IMG/VR virus record: IMGVR_UViG_3300017779_000136
Location: 1-25,024 of that record
Strand: one strand, 5' to 3'
DNA length: 25,024 nucleotides
Source: a virus
Position 1 is the first letter of the stretch. Each line of letters opens with the position of its first letter. Below the pieces are notes generated by a model, which was given only the letters and a program-made list of their open reading frames with translations, was not told the origin of the DNA and searched no databases. The position numbers were made by a program, and so were the translations under genes. Below are positions 1 through 7,852 of the stretch, one piece after another.

Positions 1-399
1 GGTATGGGTATTTCTGCGGACTATATACAACAGCAAAATATTAATTCTCATACTATTATTGAATCACATCCACAGGTTTACAATCAAGCAAGAATATGGG
101 CGGAAGACAAACCGAATGTAAGGTTAATTTTAGGTACTTGGCTTAATGCATTAAAAGACTTATCTGAATATGATGGGATATTTTATGATACGTATGGTGA
201 TGAAGACTTTAAAGTATTTGGAGAAAAAGTTGTAGATTTAACCAAAAAAGGAACCAAATTATCTTGGTGGAATAGTTGCAGAGATGAAAAAAATATTTAT
301 GGTATAGAAGATGTTACATATGAATATATTCCTGTGCGACCTCCAAGTAATCATTACTTTAAATCTAGTGTGTATTATTTACCTAAAAAACAATATTAA
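1..399 (+). CDS. SAM-dependent methyltransferase, guanidinoacetate/arginine N-methyltransferase-like (5' partial)
   Basis: The frame is open from the first base, so the gene begins upstream; 132 codons and a TAA are visible. The fragment opens with GMGISAD, which fits the end of the glycine-rich SAM-binding motif I (usual form GxGxG). It then has HTIIESHPQVYNQARIWA (acidic residue ending strand 2, then a helix) and YDGIFYDTYGDED (motif II region). This arrangement is typical of guanidinoacetate methyltransferases and fungal RMT2-like arginine delta-methyltransferases, where similar 'IIE.HP' and 'DGI.YDT' segments occur. The substrate cannot be read from the fragment. It is followed after 3 bases by a putative appendage gene, so a role in modifying a small molecule or a virion or host protein late in infection is possible but inferred. 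The class I methyltransferase fold is fairly secure; the GAMT/RMT2 subtype is moderate. Confidence 0.72.
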   Translation, partial: GMGISADYIQQQNINSHTIIESHPQVYNQARIWAEDKPNVRLILGTWLNALKDLSEYDGIFYDTYGDEDFKVFGEKVVDLTKKGTKLSWWNSCRDEKNIYGIEDVTYEYIPVRPPSNHYFKSSVYYLPKKQY

Positions 400-402
400 T
401 AT

Positions 403-1155
403 ATGCCTACTACTACTATTTATGCTGCAGACAATAGAAGAGCTACTTTAGAGGCAGGATTAGGCTCTGATGATTGGGATGATTTATTATCTACAAGTGA
501 TGCTGATAGTATTGCTACTGGTGAACAAAATACTTTTGCTGTTAGAGCAGGCGCTCTTACTGGTAGGGGAGGTACTACATATAGGTTATATCGTTGGTTT
601 TGTTTTTTTGATGTAAGTAGTATTACTGGCTCAAACACAATATCTGCCGCTACAATAAAAATAGCAGGAAGAGCTGCTGTTAATGATGGGAGTATAGGTC
701 TTTATAACTCTACAGCTTTTGGGGGTGATGGTACTGAAACTATAGAAACTACAGATATTGATAATGTTGGAGGTACATCTTATTCTTCAAATCAATATGG
801 TTCTCCAGGTTATTCTTCGTGGGTATCTGGCAATCAATCTACTAATTCGTTTACATTAAATGCTACTGCAATTTCAGCTATGAACACTAATGGTTATTTA
901 AATGTATGTGGAAGAAATATTTATTATGATGTTGAAGAAGAAGAACAACCTTCACAGGATAATTATCTAGGTTTAAATCAATGGCTTTCAACAAATGCTA
1001 CTAATTCTGCTTATCGAGTTCGTATGGACATAACGTATGGTTCTACTGCTGTAGCTTGGGGTGAAAAAATGAATGGGGTACTATCTAATGTAAGTAACAA
1101 ATATAATACGGTTTTAAGTTCCGATTTGGAGAAAGCAAACGATACAGGTGGTTAA
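403..1155 (+). CDS. Putative virion appendage / tail-fibre-like protein
   Basis: A 250-residue protein rich in Ser, Thr, Gly and Asn with alternating beta-strand patterns and no signal peptide. The middle part (about residues 60-210) looks like a beta-sandwich: YRLYRWFCFFDVSSI is followed by a strand ISAATIKIAG, and the domain closes with SAYRVRMDITYG. Many phage and bacterial surface proteins use this 'fixed-width, strand-closing' layout. The tail WGEKMNGVLSNVSNKYNTV resembles the short 'KVNGV'-type C-terminal motifs of marine phage appendage proteins. The stretch VEEEEQP near residue 180 is strongly acidic. It sits just after the methyltransferase and before a promoter. Function is inferred from composition and context; it could also be a head fibre. 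Confidence 0.45.
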   Translation: MPTTTIYAADNRRATLEAGLGSDDWDDLLSTSDADSIATGEQNTFAVRAGALTGRGGTTYRLYRWFCFFDVSSITGSNTISAATIKIAGRAAVNDGSIGLYNSTAFGGDGTETIETTDIDNVGGTSYSSNQYGSPGYSSWVSGNQSTNSFTLNATAISAMNTNGYLNVCGRNIYYDVEEEEQPSQDNYLGLNQWLSTNATNSAYRVRMDITYGSTAVAWGEKMNGVLSNVSNKYNTVLSSDLEKANDTGG

Positions 1156-1168
1156 AAAATATTTTACT

Positions 1169-1176
1169 TATCTTTG
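1169..1176 (+). promoter_or_regulatory. Bacteroidota-type promoter -7 box (TATCTTTG)
   Basis: The gap after the putative appendage gene holds TATCTTTG, an exact match to the TAnnTTTG -7 consensus of Bacteroidota primary sigma factors. It lies 33 bases before the start at 1210 and is followed by an A/T-only leader. A clear -33 TTTG element is not visible, which weakens but does not exclude the call. Confidence 0.7.
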
Positions 1177-1193
1177 TAAAAAATAATAATAAT

Positions 1194-1209
1194 AATTAAA
1201 TTAAATCAA
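1194..1209 (+). repeat. A/T leader sequence, copy 1
   Basis: AATTAAATTAAATCAA stands directly before the ATG at 1210. The same 16 bases, and the following ATGGCA, recur before the scaffold gene. Flavobacterial-type genes rely on A/T-rich leaders rather than strong Shine-Dalgarno sites, so this is likely a translation leader. Confidence 0.7.
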
Positions 1210-1476
1210 ATGGCAAAAAAAGCAAAACAACAAAAACTTACAACTGAAGAGTTAGGAGAAATTCAAGGGTTACAACAAAAGATGTACGCCTTAAAAGTTA
1301 GATTAGGAGACACAATCATAGAACAAAAAAACACTATGGCTCAAATTGATTCTCTTCAAACTCAGTTTAAAAGTAAAGAAGTAGAGTTAATTAAAATATA
1401 CGGAGAGAACGCGCAAATTAATTTGCAAACTGGGGTTGTTACTCCAGAGGCTCCAGCAGACTTAAAAAAAGCATAA
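1210..1476 (+). CDS. Small coiled-coil phage protein, function unknown
   Basis: An 88-residue protein. After a basic start (MAKKAKQQK), residues 12-65 form a continuous predicted helix with heptad spacing (LGEIQGLQQKMYALKVRLG, later MAQIDSLQTQFKSKEVELI), typical of a coiled coil. It ends with YGENAQINLQTGVVTPE. Small coiled-coil proteins with a similar end occur in structural regions of marine phages, but I know no assigned role. It is the first gene after the promoter at 1169, has a leader identical to that of the scaffold gene, and is followed by the next gene after one base. It could be a chaperone for the following surface protein or a minor virion component. Confidence 0.6.
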   Translation: MAKKAKQQKLTTEELGEIQGLQQKMYALKVRLGDTIIEQKNTMAQIDSLQTQFKSKEVELIKIYGENAQINLQTGVVTPEAPADLKKA

Positions 1477-1477
1477 T

Positions 1478-2005
1478 ATGGCAAGAATAAGTGACACTAA
1501 TAGTTATCCTAACATCGTACCAGATGGAGAGGACTATTTAATATTAACGGATAAAACAGATGCTTTAGCAACAAAAACCGCAACTTTAAATAGTATATCA
1601 AGTTTTTTTGCTAGCACATCGCTACAGTCTACTAAAGTCACTTTATCTACTACACAGCTTTTAAATCTATTTTCCTCTCCAGTTACTTTAATCGCTGCTC
1701 AAGGAGCGAATACATATATTCAAATTATTCGTGCTACTGTATTTTTTACGTATGGCACACAAGCATATGATTTTGTATCTGGTGCAGGAGAAATAGTTTT
1801 AGAAACAGGAACAGACGATGCTGGCTCTTGGGCAGGTAGTGTATATAATTCTGCTGTTAATGTTGCATACAATTCTACATTAATTGAAAATGTAAAGTTA
1901 AGTGCTAATGCCGCATTAACTATCAAGGCTCTTACTCAAAACCCAACTCAAGGTAATGGAACTGCAATTGTAAATATTTTATATCGAGTTATAACACAGA
2001 GTTAA
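1478..2005 (+). CDS. Putative virion surface protein with phage beta-domain
   Basis: A 175-residue protein. The N-terminus (ARISDTNSYPNIVPDGEDYL, then ILTDKTDALATKTATL) matches the attachment segment common at the front of phage head-fibre or tail-fibre proteins, which typically reads as 'D.l.gtd...g.T.n.tl..l'. From about residue 50 a second domain begins with STKVTLSTTQLLNLFSSPVTL, followed by repeated strands (IQIIRATVFFTYGTQAYDF, GAGEIVLETGTD). This domain type is frequent in phage and prophage proteins of unknown detailed function. It follows the coiled-coil gene and abuts the next start. I infer a structural appendage; receptor contact is possible but not shown. Confidence 0.5.
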   Translation: MARISDTNSYPNIVPDGEDYLILTDKTDALATKTATLNSISSFFASTSLQSTKVTLSTTQLLNLFSSPVTLIAAQGANTYIQIIRATVFFTYGTQAYDFVSGAGEIVLETGTDDAGSWAGSVYNSAVNVAYNSTLIENVKLSANAALTIKALTQNPTQGNGTAIVNILYRVITQS

Positions 2006-2230
2006 ATGGATATTCGTAAAATTTCTGTAGGTCCAGATTATAAGTCTGGTGCTATGCACTATTTAGTTGGACAAGAAATTTTAGGTGGTCACTATAAAAT
2101 TCATTTAATTAGATATAGTAAACAATTATCTAACTTTCAAATTTACATTATTCAAGAAGACAAAATAGTATTGTGGAAGTCTTTTTCTTCTACAATGCCT
2201 ATATCTATTGAATATAATATCAATTTTTAA
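2006..2230 (+). CDS. Small conserved phage protein, function unknown
   Basis: A 74-residue protein starting immediately after the previous stop and sharing its last base with the next ATG (TAATG), so it is translationally coupled. The N-terminal segment DIRKISVGPDYKSGAMHY, followed by YKIHLIRY, looks like a compact alpha/beta or beta fold. Short proteins with this opening are found near the packaging genes of Bacteroidota phages as far as I recall. No motif indicates a reaction. There is no signal peptide or membrane segment. Reality of the gene is supported by tight packing and the absence of any competing frame. Confidence 0.6.
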   Translation: MDIRKISVGPDYKSGAMHYLVGQEILGGHYKIHLIRYSKQLSNFQIYIIQEDKIVLWKSFSSTMPISIEYNINF

Positions 2231-2793
2231 TGCAATCTCTTTTTGATTTTATTGTAAAGCCTGCTAATAATAAGCGTTATAATAATACCACTAATATTGA
2301 AGGGTTAGAGTTTATAACAAGCACTTCTCAAGAAGACCATAAGTTTTCTAATCGTGAGGCTGTTGTTATTAATGTTCCTTTAGGTTATGTTGGTAACATA
2401 AAAAAAGGAGACACTTTATTAGTTCATCATAATGTATTTAAATATTATTATGATATGAAAGGAAGACAAAAAAGTGGTAAAAGTTTTTTAAAAGACAATT
2501 TGTTTTTTGTAGACTCTGACCAGTTTTTTTTATACAAACAAAAAGACAAATGGTATTCGCACGATAGATTTTGTTTTGTAAAACCTTTAAAAAAACAAGA
2601 CTCAATTATTTATAAAAATACTGAGTTTGAACCACTGGTAGGTCATATAAAATATATTAGTGATGAATTAAAAAGCTATGGTGTAAAAGTTGGAGACAAA
2701 GTTACATATAAACCAGATACAGAATATGAGTTTAATGTGGATGGAGAAAAACTTTATCGTATTTACACACAAAGTATTACGGCAGTTTTGTAA
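2230..2793 (+). CDS. Putative GroES-like co-chaperonin with two Cpn10-like domains
   Basis: A 187-residue protein. Two segments look like the GroES/Cpn10 beta-barrel. The first, about residues 44-75, is AVVINVPLGYVGNIKKGDTL followed by LVHHNVFKYYYDMKG. The second, about residues 134-187, is GHIKYISDELKSYGVKVGDK followed by VTYKPDTEYEF, DGEKLYRI and SITAVL at the very end. GroES subunits have the same order: a glycine turn, 'vkvGDkVly', then a conserved acid-plus-strand and a terminal 'ilavl'. Phage co-chaperonins such as T4 gp31 replace GroES to fold the large capsid protein in GroEL. A basic loop (KGRQKSGKSFL) in the first domain could occupy the place of the mobile loop. This gene lies upstream of the packaging and capsid genes, which fits. 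The call is fold-pattern recognition without a search. Confidence 0.5.
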   Translation: MQSLFDFIVKPANNKRYNNTTNIEGLEFITSTSQEDHKFSNREAVVINVPLGYVGNIKKGDTLLVHHNVFKYYYDMKGRQKSGKSFLKDNLFFVDSDQFFLYKQKDKWYSHDRFCFVKPLKKQDSIIYKNTEFEPLVGHIKYISDELKSYGVKVGDKVTYKPDTEYEFNVDGEKLYRIYTQSITAVL

Positions 2794-2939
2794 TGAAAAA
2801 AAGAAAAAAATTTAAACCTTCTATTAAAGAAGGAGAGTTAAAACCTAAAATTAAGTATAATCGAAAAAAAGATGGATTCAAAAAACATAAAGTTAGAGAT
2901 TATAAAAGCTGGATACAGAGCGGTGGAGCAATTGATTAA
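2793..2939 (+). CDS. Very small basic ORF, possibly real
   Basis: A 48-codon frame whose ATG overlaps the previous stop (TAATG), the same coupling seen between the two genes before it. The product is very basic (MKKRKKFKPSIKEGELKPK, then further Lys/Arg) and ends ...SWIQSGGAID. It overlaps the start of the next gene by 68 bases. The overlap and small size argue for caution. The coupling and the otherwise unexplained 79 bases between 2793 and 2872 argue for it. It could be a nucleic-acid-binding peptide or simply the leader of the packaging genes. Confidence 0.4.
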   Translation: MKKRKKFKPSIKEGELKPKIKYNRKKDGFKKHKVRDYKSWIQSGGAID

Positions 2940-3153
2940 AGTTGCAAAAGAAGCTATTATAAAACACGACCCAGAAGATGACTTGTCAGCTGACAGATTG
3001 AAAAATGCAGCAGCAACAAAAAAATTATGTATTATGGATGCGTTTGAAATATTAAACAGAATACAAGCGGAAAAAGAAAATATTGAATTAGCCGAAAAAG
3101 GATTTTTAAAAACTGATACAAAACAAGGATTTGCAGAAAGAAACTCCAAATAA
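2872..3153 (+). CDS. Small helical protein in the terminase small subunit position
   Basis: A 93-residue, almost entirely helical protein with charged surfaces (for example SADRLKNAAATKKLCIMDAF, then EILNRIQAEKENIELAEKG). It lies directly before the large terminase and overlaps its start by 23 bases. In tailed phages the small terminase subunit, which recognises DNA and starts packaging, usually sits here and has a similar size. No helix-turn-helix is obvious, so the functional name is positional only. The C-terminal GFAERNSK resembles the end of homologous small proteins in Bacteroidota phages as I recall them. Confidence 0.55.
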   Translation: MDSKNIKLEIIKAGYRAVEQLIKVAKEAIIKHDPEDDLSADRLKNAAATKKLCIMDAFEILNRIQAEKENIELAEKGFLKTDTKQGFAERNSK

Positions 3154-5377
3154 ATTATATGAAAAATTAGAAGGCATAATTCCAAAAAATGTTTTAACAA
3201 AACAAAATAAAACAAGAAAATGGAAGTATGGTTATAATTCTACTTATAATATAATAATCATATCTAAAACTGGACAGATAGGTGATATTATATCTATTAA
3301 TGGATTAGATATAGCATTACCATTATCTCCTGTATTTAGTCGTACACGACTAAAAAACAAAACTTCACAATACTGGGTTCGCCAAGAATATCCAAAAACG
3401 TTATCAAAAATTCAAACAATATTTCAGTGGAATGAAATGCCTGCTACGTTTAAAAATCTATGGGTAGATTATATTGAAAGAGAGTTTGAAAGAAGAGAAG
3501 AAGGGCATTGGTTTTTAAATAATGGTGAGCCAACATATATTACTGGTTCTCATTATATGTATTTACAATGGACAAAAATAGATGTAGGTTTCCCAGATTT
3601 TAGAGAAGCCAATAGATTGTTTTATATTTATTGGGAAGCGTGTAAAGCTGACCCTAGAAGTTTCGGTATTTGTTATTTAAAAATAAGACGTTCTGGATTT
3701 TCTTTTATGGGGTCAGAGGAATGTGCTAATATAGGTACTATATCTAAAGATGCTAGAATAGGAATATTATCTAAAACTGGTGCAGATGCAAAAAAAATGT
3801 TTACAGATAAAGTAGTTCCAATAACAAATAATTATCCTTTCTTTTTTAAACCCATACAAGATGGTATGGATAAACCAAAAACAGAATTAGCCTTTAGAGT
3901 TCCAGCCTCTAAAATAACTAAAAAAAATATGCATCTAAAAGATGAGTTTGAAATGGATGGTTTAGACACTACTATTGACTGGAAAAATACTGATGACAAC
4001 AGCTATGATGGTGAAAAACTATTATTACTTGTTCACGATGAAAGTGGAAAGTGGATAAGACCTAATGATATATTAAACAATTGGCGAGTTACTAAAACTT
4101 GTTTAAGATTAGGTAGAAAAATTATTGGTAAATGTATGATGGGTTCTACTTCTAATGCTTTAAACAAAGGGGGTAGTAGTTTTAAAAAATTATTTGAAGA
4201 TTCAGATATTAACAAAAGAAATGCTAACGGTCAAACAAAAAGCGGTCTATACAATTTGTTTATACCTATGGAATGGAATATGGAAGGTTTTATAGATAGG
4301 TATGGTATGCCTGTATTAGATACTCCAAAAAAACCTGTATTAGGTATTGATAATGAGCCTATTAATGTAGGTGCAATTGACTACTGGCAAAATGAAGTTG
4401 ATTCATTAAAATCAGATGCTAATGCTTTAAATGAGTTTTACAGACAATTTCCACGTACTGAATCACACGCATTTAGAGATGAAAGTAATCAATCATTATT
4501 TAATTTAACCAAAATATATCAACAGATAGATTATAACGATTCATTAATATTAGAGCAGCATACTACTCGTGGTTCTTTTCAATGGGATAATGGTATAAAA
4601 GATTCTAGAGTAATATTTTCTCCAAATAAAAATGGTAGATTTTTAGTTAGCTGGACTCCAGAGTTTAATATGCAAAACAGATATACAGAGCGTAATGGAA
4701 CTAAATATCCTGGTAATGAACACTTGGGGTCTTTTGGATGTGACTCTTATGATATTTCTGGAACAGTTGGCGGTAAAGGTTCTAACGGTGCTTTGCACGG
4801 AATGACTAAATTTAATATGGATAACGCTCCTAGTAATGAGTTTTTTTTAGAATATGTTGCTAGACCACAAACTGCAGAGATATTTTTTGAAGACGTATTA
4901 ATGGCGTGTGTATTTTATGGAATGCCTTTACTGTGTGAAAATAATAAACCAAGGCTTTTATATCATTTTAAAAACAGAGGGTATAGAGGTTTTAGTATGA
5001 ACAGACCAGACAAAACATATAACAAACTTTCGAAAACAGAAAGAGAATTAGGAGGAATTCCTAATTCATCAGAAGATGTAAAACAATCTCACGCAGCAGC
5101 AATTGAATCATATATTGAAAAATATGTAGGTATTGATTCTACTGGTACGTTTAGAGATGCAGATGAAATGGGTACAATGCCATTTATGAGAACTTTGGAA
5201 GATTGGGCGAAATTTGAGATAAACAATAGGACTAAGTATGATGCTTCAATTAGCTCTGGATTAGCTGTTATGGCTAATCAAAAACACCTATACACGCCTA
5301 CTAAAAAACAATCAAAAATAAGCATTAACTTTGCAAGATATGCTAATAAAGGAACTTTGAGCGAATTACTAAAATAA
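3131..5377 (+). CDS. terL: Terminase large subunit (DNA-packaging ATPase and nuclease)
   Basis: A 748-residue motor protein that pumps phage DNA into the procapsid and cuts it. The ATPase half has a degenerate Walker A-like loop at about residues 184-195 (KIRRSGFSFMG, lacking the classic GKT/S) and a clear Walker B at about 297-303 (LLLLVHDES, with D and E). The nuclease half shows the three acidic clusters of an RNase H-like fold: GCDSYDISG near 536, CENNK near 602, and SSEDVKQSH near 646. The length and the SHYMYLQWTKIDVGFPDF segment match crAss-like and flavobacterial phage terminases. The frame has no ATG before residue 99 and a stop at 3107, while similarity-rich sequence (KWKYGYNSTYN) begins about residue 30, so TTG at 3131 is the best start; AAGGA lies just upstream. 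It overlaps the upstream gene by 23 bases, and the portal ATG follows its stop with no gap. Confidence 0.93.
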   Translation: MQKETPNKLYEKLEGIIPKNVLTKQNKTRKWKYGYNSTYNIIIISKTGQIGDIISINGLDIALPLSPVFSRTRLKNKTSQYWVRQEYPKTLSKIQTIFQWNEMPATFKNLWVDYIEREFERREEGHWFLNNGEPTYITGSHYMYLQWTKIDVGFPDFREANRLFYIYWEACKADPRSFGICYLKIRRSGFSFMGSEECANIGTISKDARIGILSKTGADAKKMFTDKVVPITNNYPFFFKPIQDGMDKPKTELAFRVPASKITKKNMHLKDEFEMDGLDTTIDWKNTDDNSYDGEKLLLLVHDESGKWIRPNDILNNWRVTKTCLRLGRKIIGKCMMGSTSNALNKGGSSFKKLFEDSDINKRNANGQTKSGLYNLFIPMEWNMEGFIDRYGMPVLDTPKKPVLGIDNEPINVGAIDYWQNEVDSLKSDANALNEFYRQFPRTESHAFRDESNQSLFNLTKIYQQIDYNDSLILEQHTTRGSFQWDNGIKDSRVIFSPNKNGRFLVSWTPEFNMQNRYTERNGTKYPGNEHLGSFGCDSYDISGTVGGKGSNGALHGMTKFNMDNAPSNEFFLEYVARPQTAEIFFEDVLMACVFYGMPLLCENNKPRLLYHFKNRGYRGFSMNRPDKTYNKLSKTERELGGIPNSSEDVKQSHAAAIESYIEKYVGIDSTGTFRDADEMGTMPFMRTLEDWAKFEINNRTKYDASISSGLAVMANQKHLYTPTKKQSKISINFARYANKGTLSELLK

Positions 5378-7813
5378 ATGATAGAAACTAAAATAAATAT
5401 ATCTAATGTTGGGTTTCCTAATCAGTTTGCTTCTGAAGCAGAAATGGCTACAGAAGAGTATGGTTTGATGATAGGTCAAGCTATACAATACGAATGGTTT
5501 AGAAAAGATTCAAACAGTTGTAGATATTACAGTCAATGGCAAGACTTTAACAGATTAAGATTGTATGCTCGAGGAGAGCAGTCAATAGCCAAATATAAAA
5601 ACGAATTAGCGGTAGACGGAGATTTATCGTATTTAAATTTAGATTGGGCGATTGTTCCTGTTATTCCAAAGTTTATTGACTTAGTTGTTAATGGAATGTC
5701 AGACAGGCTTTTTAAAGTAAATGCATATGCTCAAGATGCTATGTCTCAAAGCAGACGAACGCAATTTCAAGATATGATTGAAGCTCAAATGGTTTCTAAA
5801 GATATGCTCAAAGCAGTTCAAGATAACTTTGGAGTTAATCCTTTTACAATGAGTCCAGAAGATTTACCTAATTCAAATGAAGAGCTAGCATTGTATATGC
5901 AGCTTAATTATAAGCCAGCTATTGAAATAGCTCAAGAAGAAGGAATAGATACTTTATTTGCTTTAAATCATTATGAAGATATTAGAAAAAGAATTGATTA
6001 TGATTTAACCGTATTAGGTATTGGAGCGGCTAAACACGAATTTGAACCAGGGAATGGAGTTAAGGTTTCATATATAGACCCAGCTAATTTAATTTATAGT
6101 TATACTGAAGACCCACATTTTAAAGATTGTTTTTATTGGGGAGAAATTAAAACTCTTGCAATAACAGAATTAATGAAAATTGACCAATCTTTAACAAAAG
6201 AAGATTTAGAAGAAATAAGTACAATGAGTCAACAGTGGTATGATTATTTTAATGTTGCTCAGTATTATAGTAATAGTTTGTTTTATAAAGACACCTGTAC
6301 ACTATTATACTTTAATTATAAAACTACTAAAAAGTATGTTTATAAAAAGAAGTATAATGAAAATGGAGGTTCTAAAATTATAGAAAAAGACGACCAATTT
6401 AATCCACCAGAAGAAATGATGGAGGATGGAAAATTTGAAAAAGTTGAAAAAACTATAGATGTTTGGTATAACGGTATTATGGTTATGGGAACTAATATTG
6501 TTTTAAAATGGGAGTTAGCTGAAAATATGGTAAGACCTAAGTCAGCTACACAGAATGCATTGCCTAATTATGTTGCAACTGCTCCAAGAATGTATAAAGG
6601 AGTGATAGAGTCTTTAACAAGAAGAATGCTACCATTTGCTGATTTAATTCAGTTAACACATTTAAAATTACAACAAGTTATATCAAGAGTCGTGCCAGAT
6701 GGGGTTTATATAGATGCTGATGGTTTAAACGAAGTTGATTTAGGTACTGGTAATGCATATAATCCAGAGGATGCCTTGCGATTATATTTTCAAACTGGTA
6801 GTGTAGTTGGAAGAAGCTACACACAAGACGGAGATTTTAATCAAGGTAAAGTACCAATTACACAATTAACATCTAACTCTGGAGCTAGTAAAACACAAAT
6901 GCTTATTACTAATTTAAATAACTATTTAAATATGATAAGACAAGTAACAGGATTAAGTGAAGCTAAAGATGGTAATACCCCAGATGCAAATGCATTGGTA
7001 GGTATACAAAAAATGGCTGCTTTAAATTCAAATACTGCTACTAGACATATTTTAGATGGAGCGTTATATATTTATAGAACTTTAGCTGAAGGGTTAACTC
7101 TTCGTATGGGTGATATATTGGAATACGCTGAATTTAGAGAAGAGTTTGCAAATCAAATTGGTAAATATAATGTTGCTGTTATTAAAGAAATGAATGACCT
7201 TTATATTTATGACTTTGGTATTTTTATAGAAGTTACACCAGACATAGAAGAAAAAGCACAATTAGAGCAAAACATTAGTTTAGCATTATCTAAAGGTGAT
7301 ATAAACTTAGAGGATGCAATTGACATAAGAGAAATACATAATTTAAAACTTGCTAATCAACTTCTTAAAATGAAGAGGCTGAAAAAAGAAGAACAAGACA
7401 GGCAGTTTGAAATGCAGAAACAACAGCAGCAGAGTCAAATACAAATGCAGTCTCAACAGTTGGCGGCTCAAACAGCTATGCAAAAAATCCAAGCTGAAAG
7501 TCAAGCTAAAATGCAATTAGAACAAGCTAAAGTAGCTTTTGAAATTGAAAGACTAAATGCTGAAGCACAACTTAAAGGTACATTAATGGACAAAGAATTT
7601 GGGTACAACCAACAGCTTAGAGATATTAGTGAAAAGTCTTTACAGCAAAGAGAGACTCAAAGAGAAACTGCAAAGTCTGATAGAATAACACAAGCTAATA
7701 ACGAACAGTCTAGATTGATTAATCAACGACAAAACAATTTACCACCTCAACGATTTGAATCTAATGAAGATAGTTTAGATGGTTTTAATTTGTCGGAGTT
7801 TGAGCCAAGATAG
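5378..7813 (+). CDS. Portal protein
   Basis: An 811-residue protein immediately after the large terminase, as is usual for portals, which form the dodecameric DNA gate at one capsid vertex. Segments typical of large portals of crAss-like and related phages are LDWAIVPVIPKFIDLVVNGM (about residue 88), YIDPANLIYSYTEDP (about 232) and VTGLSEAKDGNTPDANALVG (about 521). Residues about 665-760 are a long Gln-rich helix (MQKQQQQSQIQMQSQQLAAQ), corresponding to the C-terminal barrel or crown helix of portals. The protein ends with a Glu/Asp-rich tail. It is followed by a 55-base gap with a promoter box. Identification by motifs and position is strong. Confidence 0.9.
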   Translation: MIETKINISNVGFPNQFASEAEMATEEYGLMIGQAIQYEWFRKDSNSCRYYSQWQDFNRLRLYARGEQSIAKYKNELAVDGDLSYLNLDWAIVPVIPKFIDLVVNGMSDRLFKVNAYAQDAMSQSRRTQFQDMIEAQMVSKDMLKAVQDNFGVNPFTMSPEDLPNSNEELALYMQLNYKPAIEIAQEEGIDTLFALNHYEDIRKRIDYDLTVLGIGAAKHEFEPGNGVKVSYIDPANLIYSYTEDPHFKDCFYWGEIKTLAITELMKIDQSLTKEDLEEISTMSQQWYDYFNVAQYYSNSLFYKDTCTLLYFNYKTTKKYVYKKKYNENGGSKIIEKDDQFNPPEEMMEDGKFEKVEKTIDVWYNGIMVMGTNIVLKWELAENMVRPKSATQNALPNYVATAPRMYKGVIESLTRRMLPFADLIQLTHLKLQQVISRVVPDGVYIDADGLNEVDLGTGNAYNPEDALRLYFQTGSVVGRSYTQDGDFNQGKVPITQLTSNSGASKTQMLITNLNNYLNMIRQVTGLSEAKDGNTPDANALVGIQKMAALNSNTATRHILDGALYIYRTLAEGLTLRMGDILEYAEFREEFANQIGKYNVAVIKEMNDLYIYDFGIFIEVTPDIEEKAQLEQNISLALSKGDINLEDAIDIREIHNLKLANQLLKMKRLKKEEQDRQFEMQKQQQQSQIQMQSQQLAAQTAMQKIQAESQAKMQLEQAKVAFEIERLNAEAQLKGTLMDKEFGYNQQLRDISEKSLQQRETQRETAKSDRITQANNEQSRLINQRQNNLPPQRFESNEDSLDGFNLSEFEPR

Positions 7814-7840
7814 ACGTTAAATAAACAATAATTAAATCAC

Positions 7841-7848
7841 TAACTTTG
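7841..7848 (+). promoter_or_regulatory. Bacteroidota-type promoter -7 box (TAACTTTG) for scaffold and capsid genes
   Basis: TAACTTTG in the gap after the portal matches TAnnTTTG and ends 20 bases before the ATG at 7869. It would drive the scaffold and major capsid genes. No convincing -33 TTTG at the normal spacing was found. Confidence 0.65.
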
Positions 7849-7852
7849 TACA

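Noticed and set aside
1317-1340. A-rich runs as frameshift sites in the coiled-coil gene
   Set aside because: A-rich codons are normal at this base composition, and no alternative frame continues usefully.
2521-2535. T-rich run as a terminator
   Set aside because: It is inside the GroES-like gene and has no stem before it.
3061-3153. Programmed frameshift joining the 93-residue protein to the large terminase
   Set aside because: A +1 shift would be needed and no convincing slippery site was seen; a TTG start with an upstream AAGGA explains the junction more simply.
2838-3215. 125-codon minus-strand frame, Phe/Leu-rich
   Set aside because: It is antisense to the coupled small gene and terminase start; the hydrophobic look comes from complementing A-rich codons.
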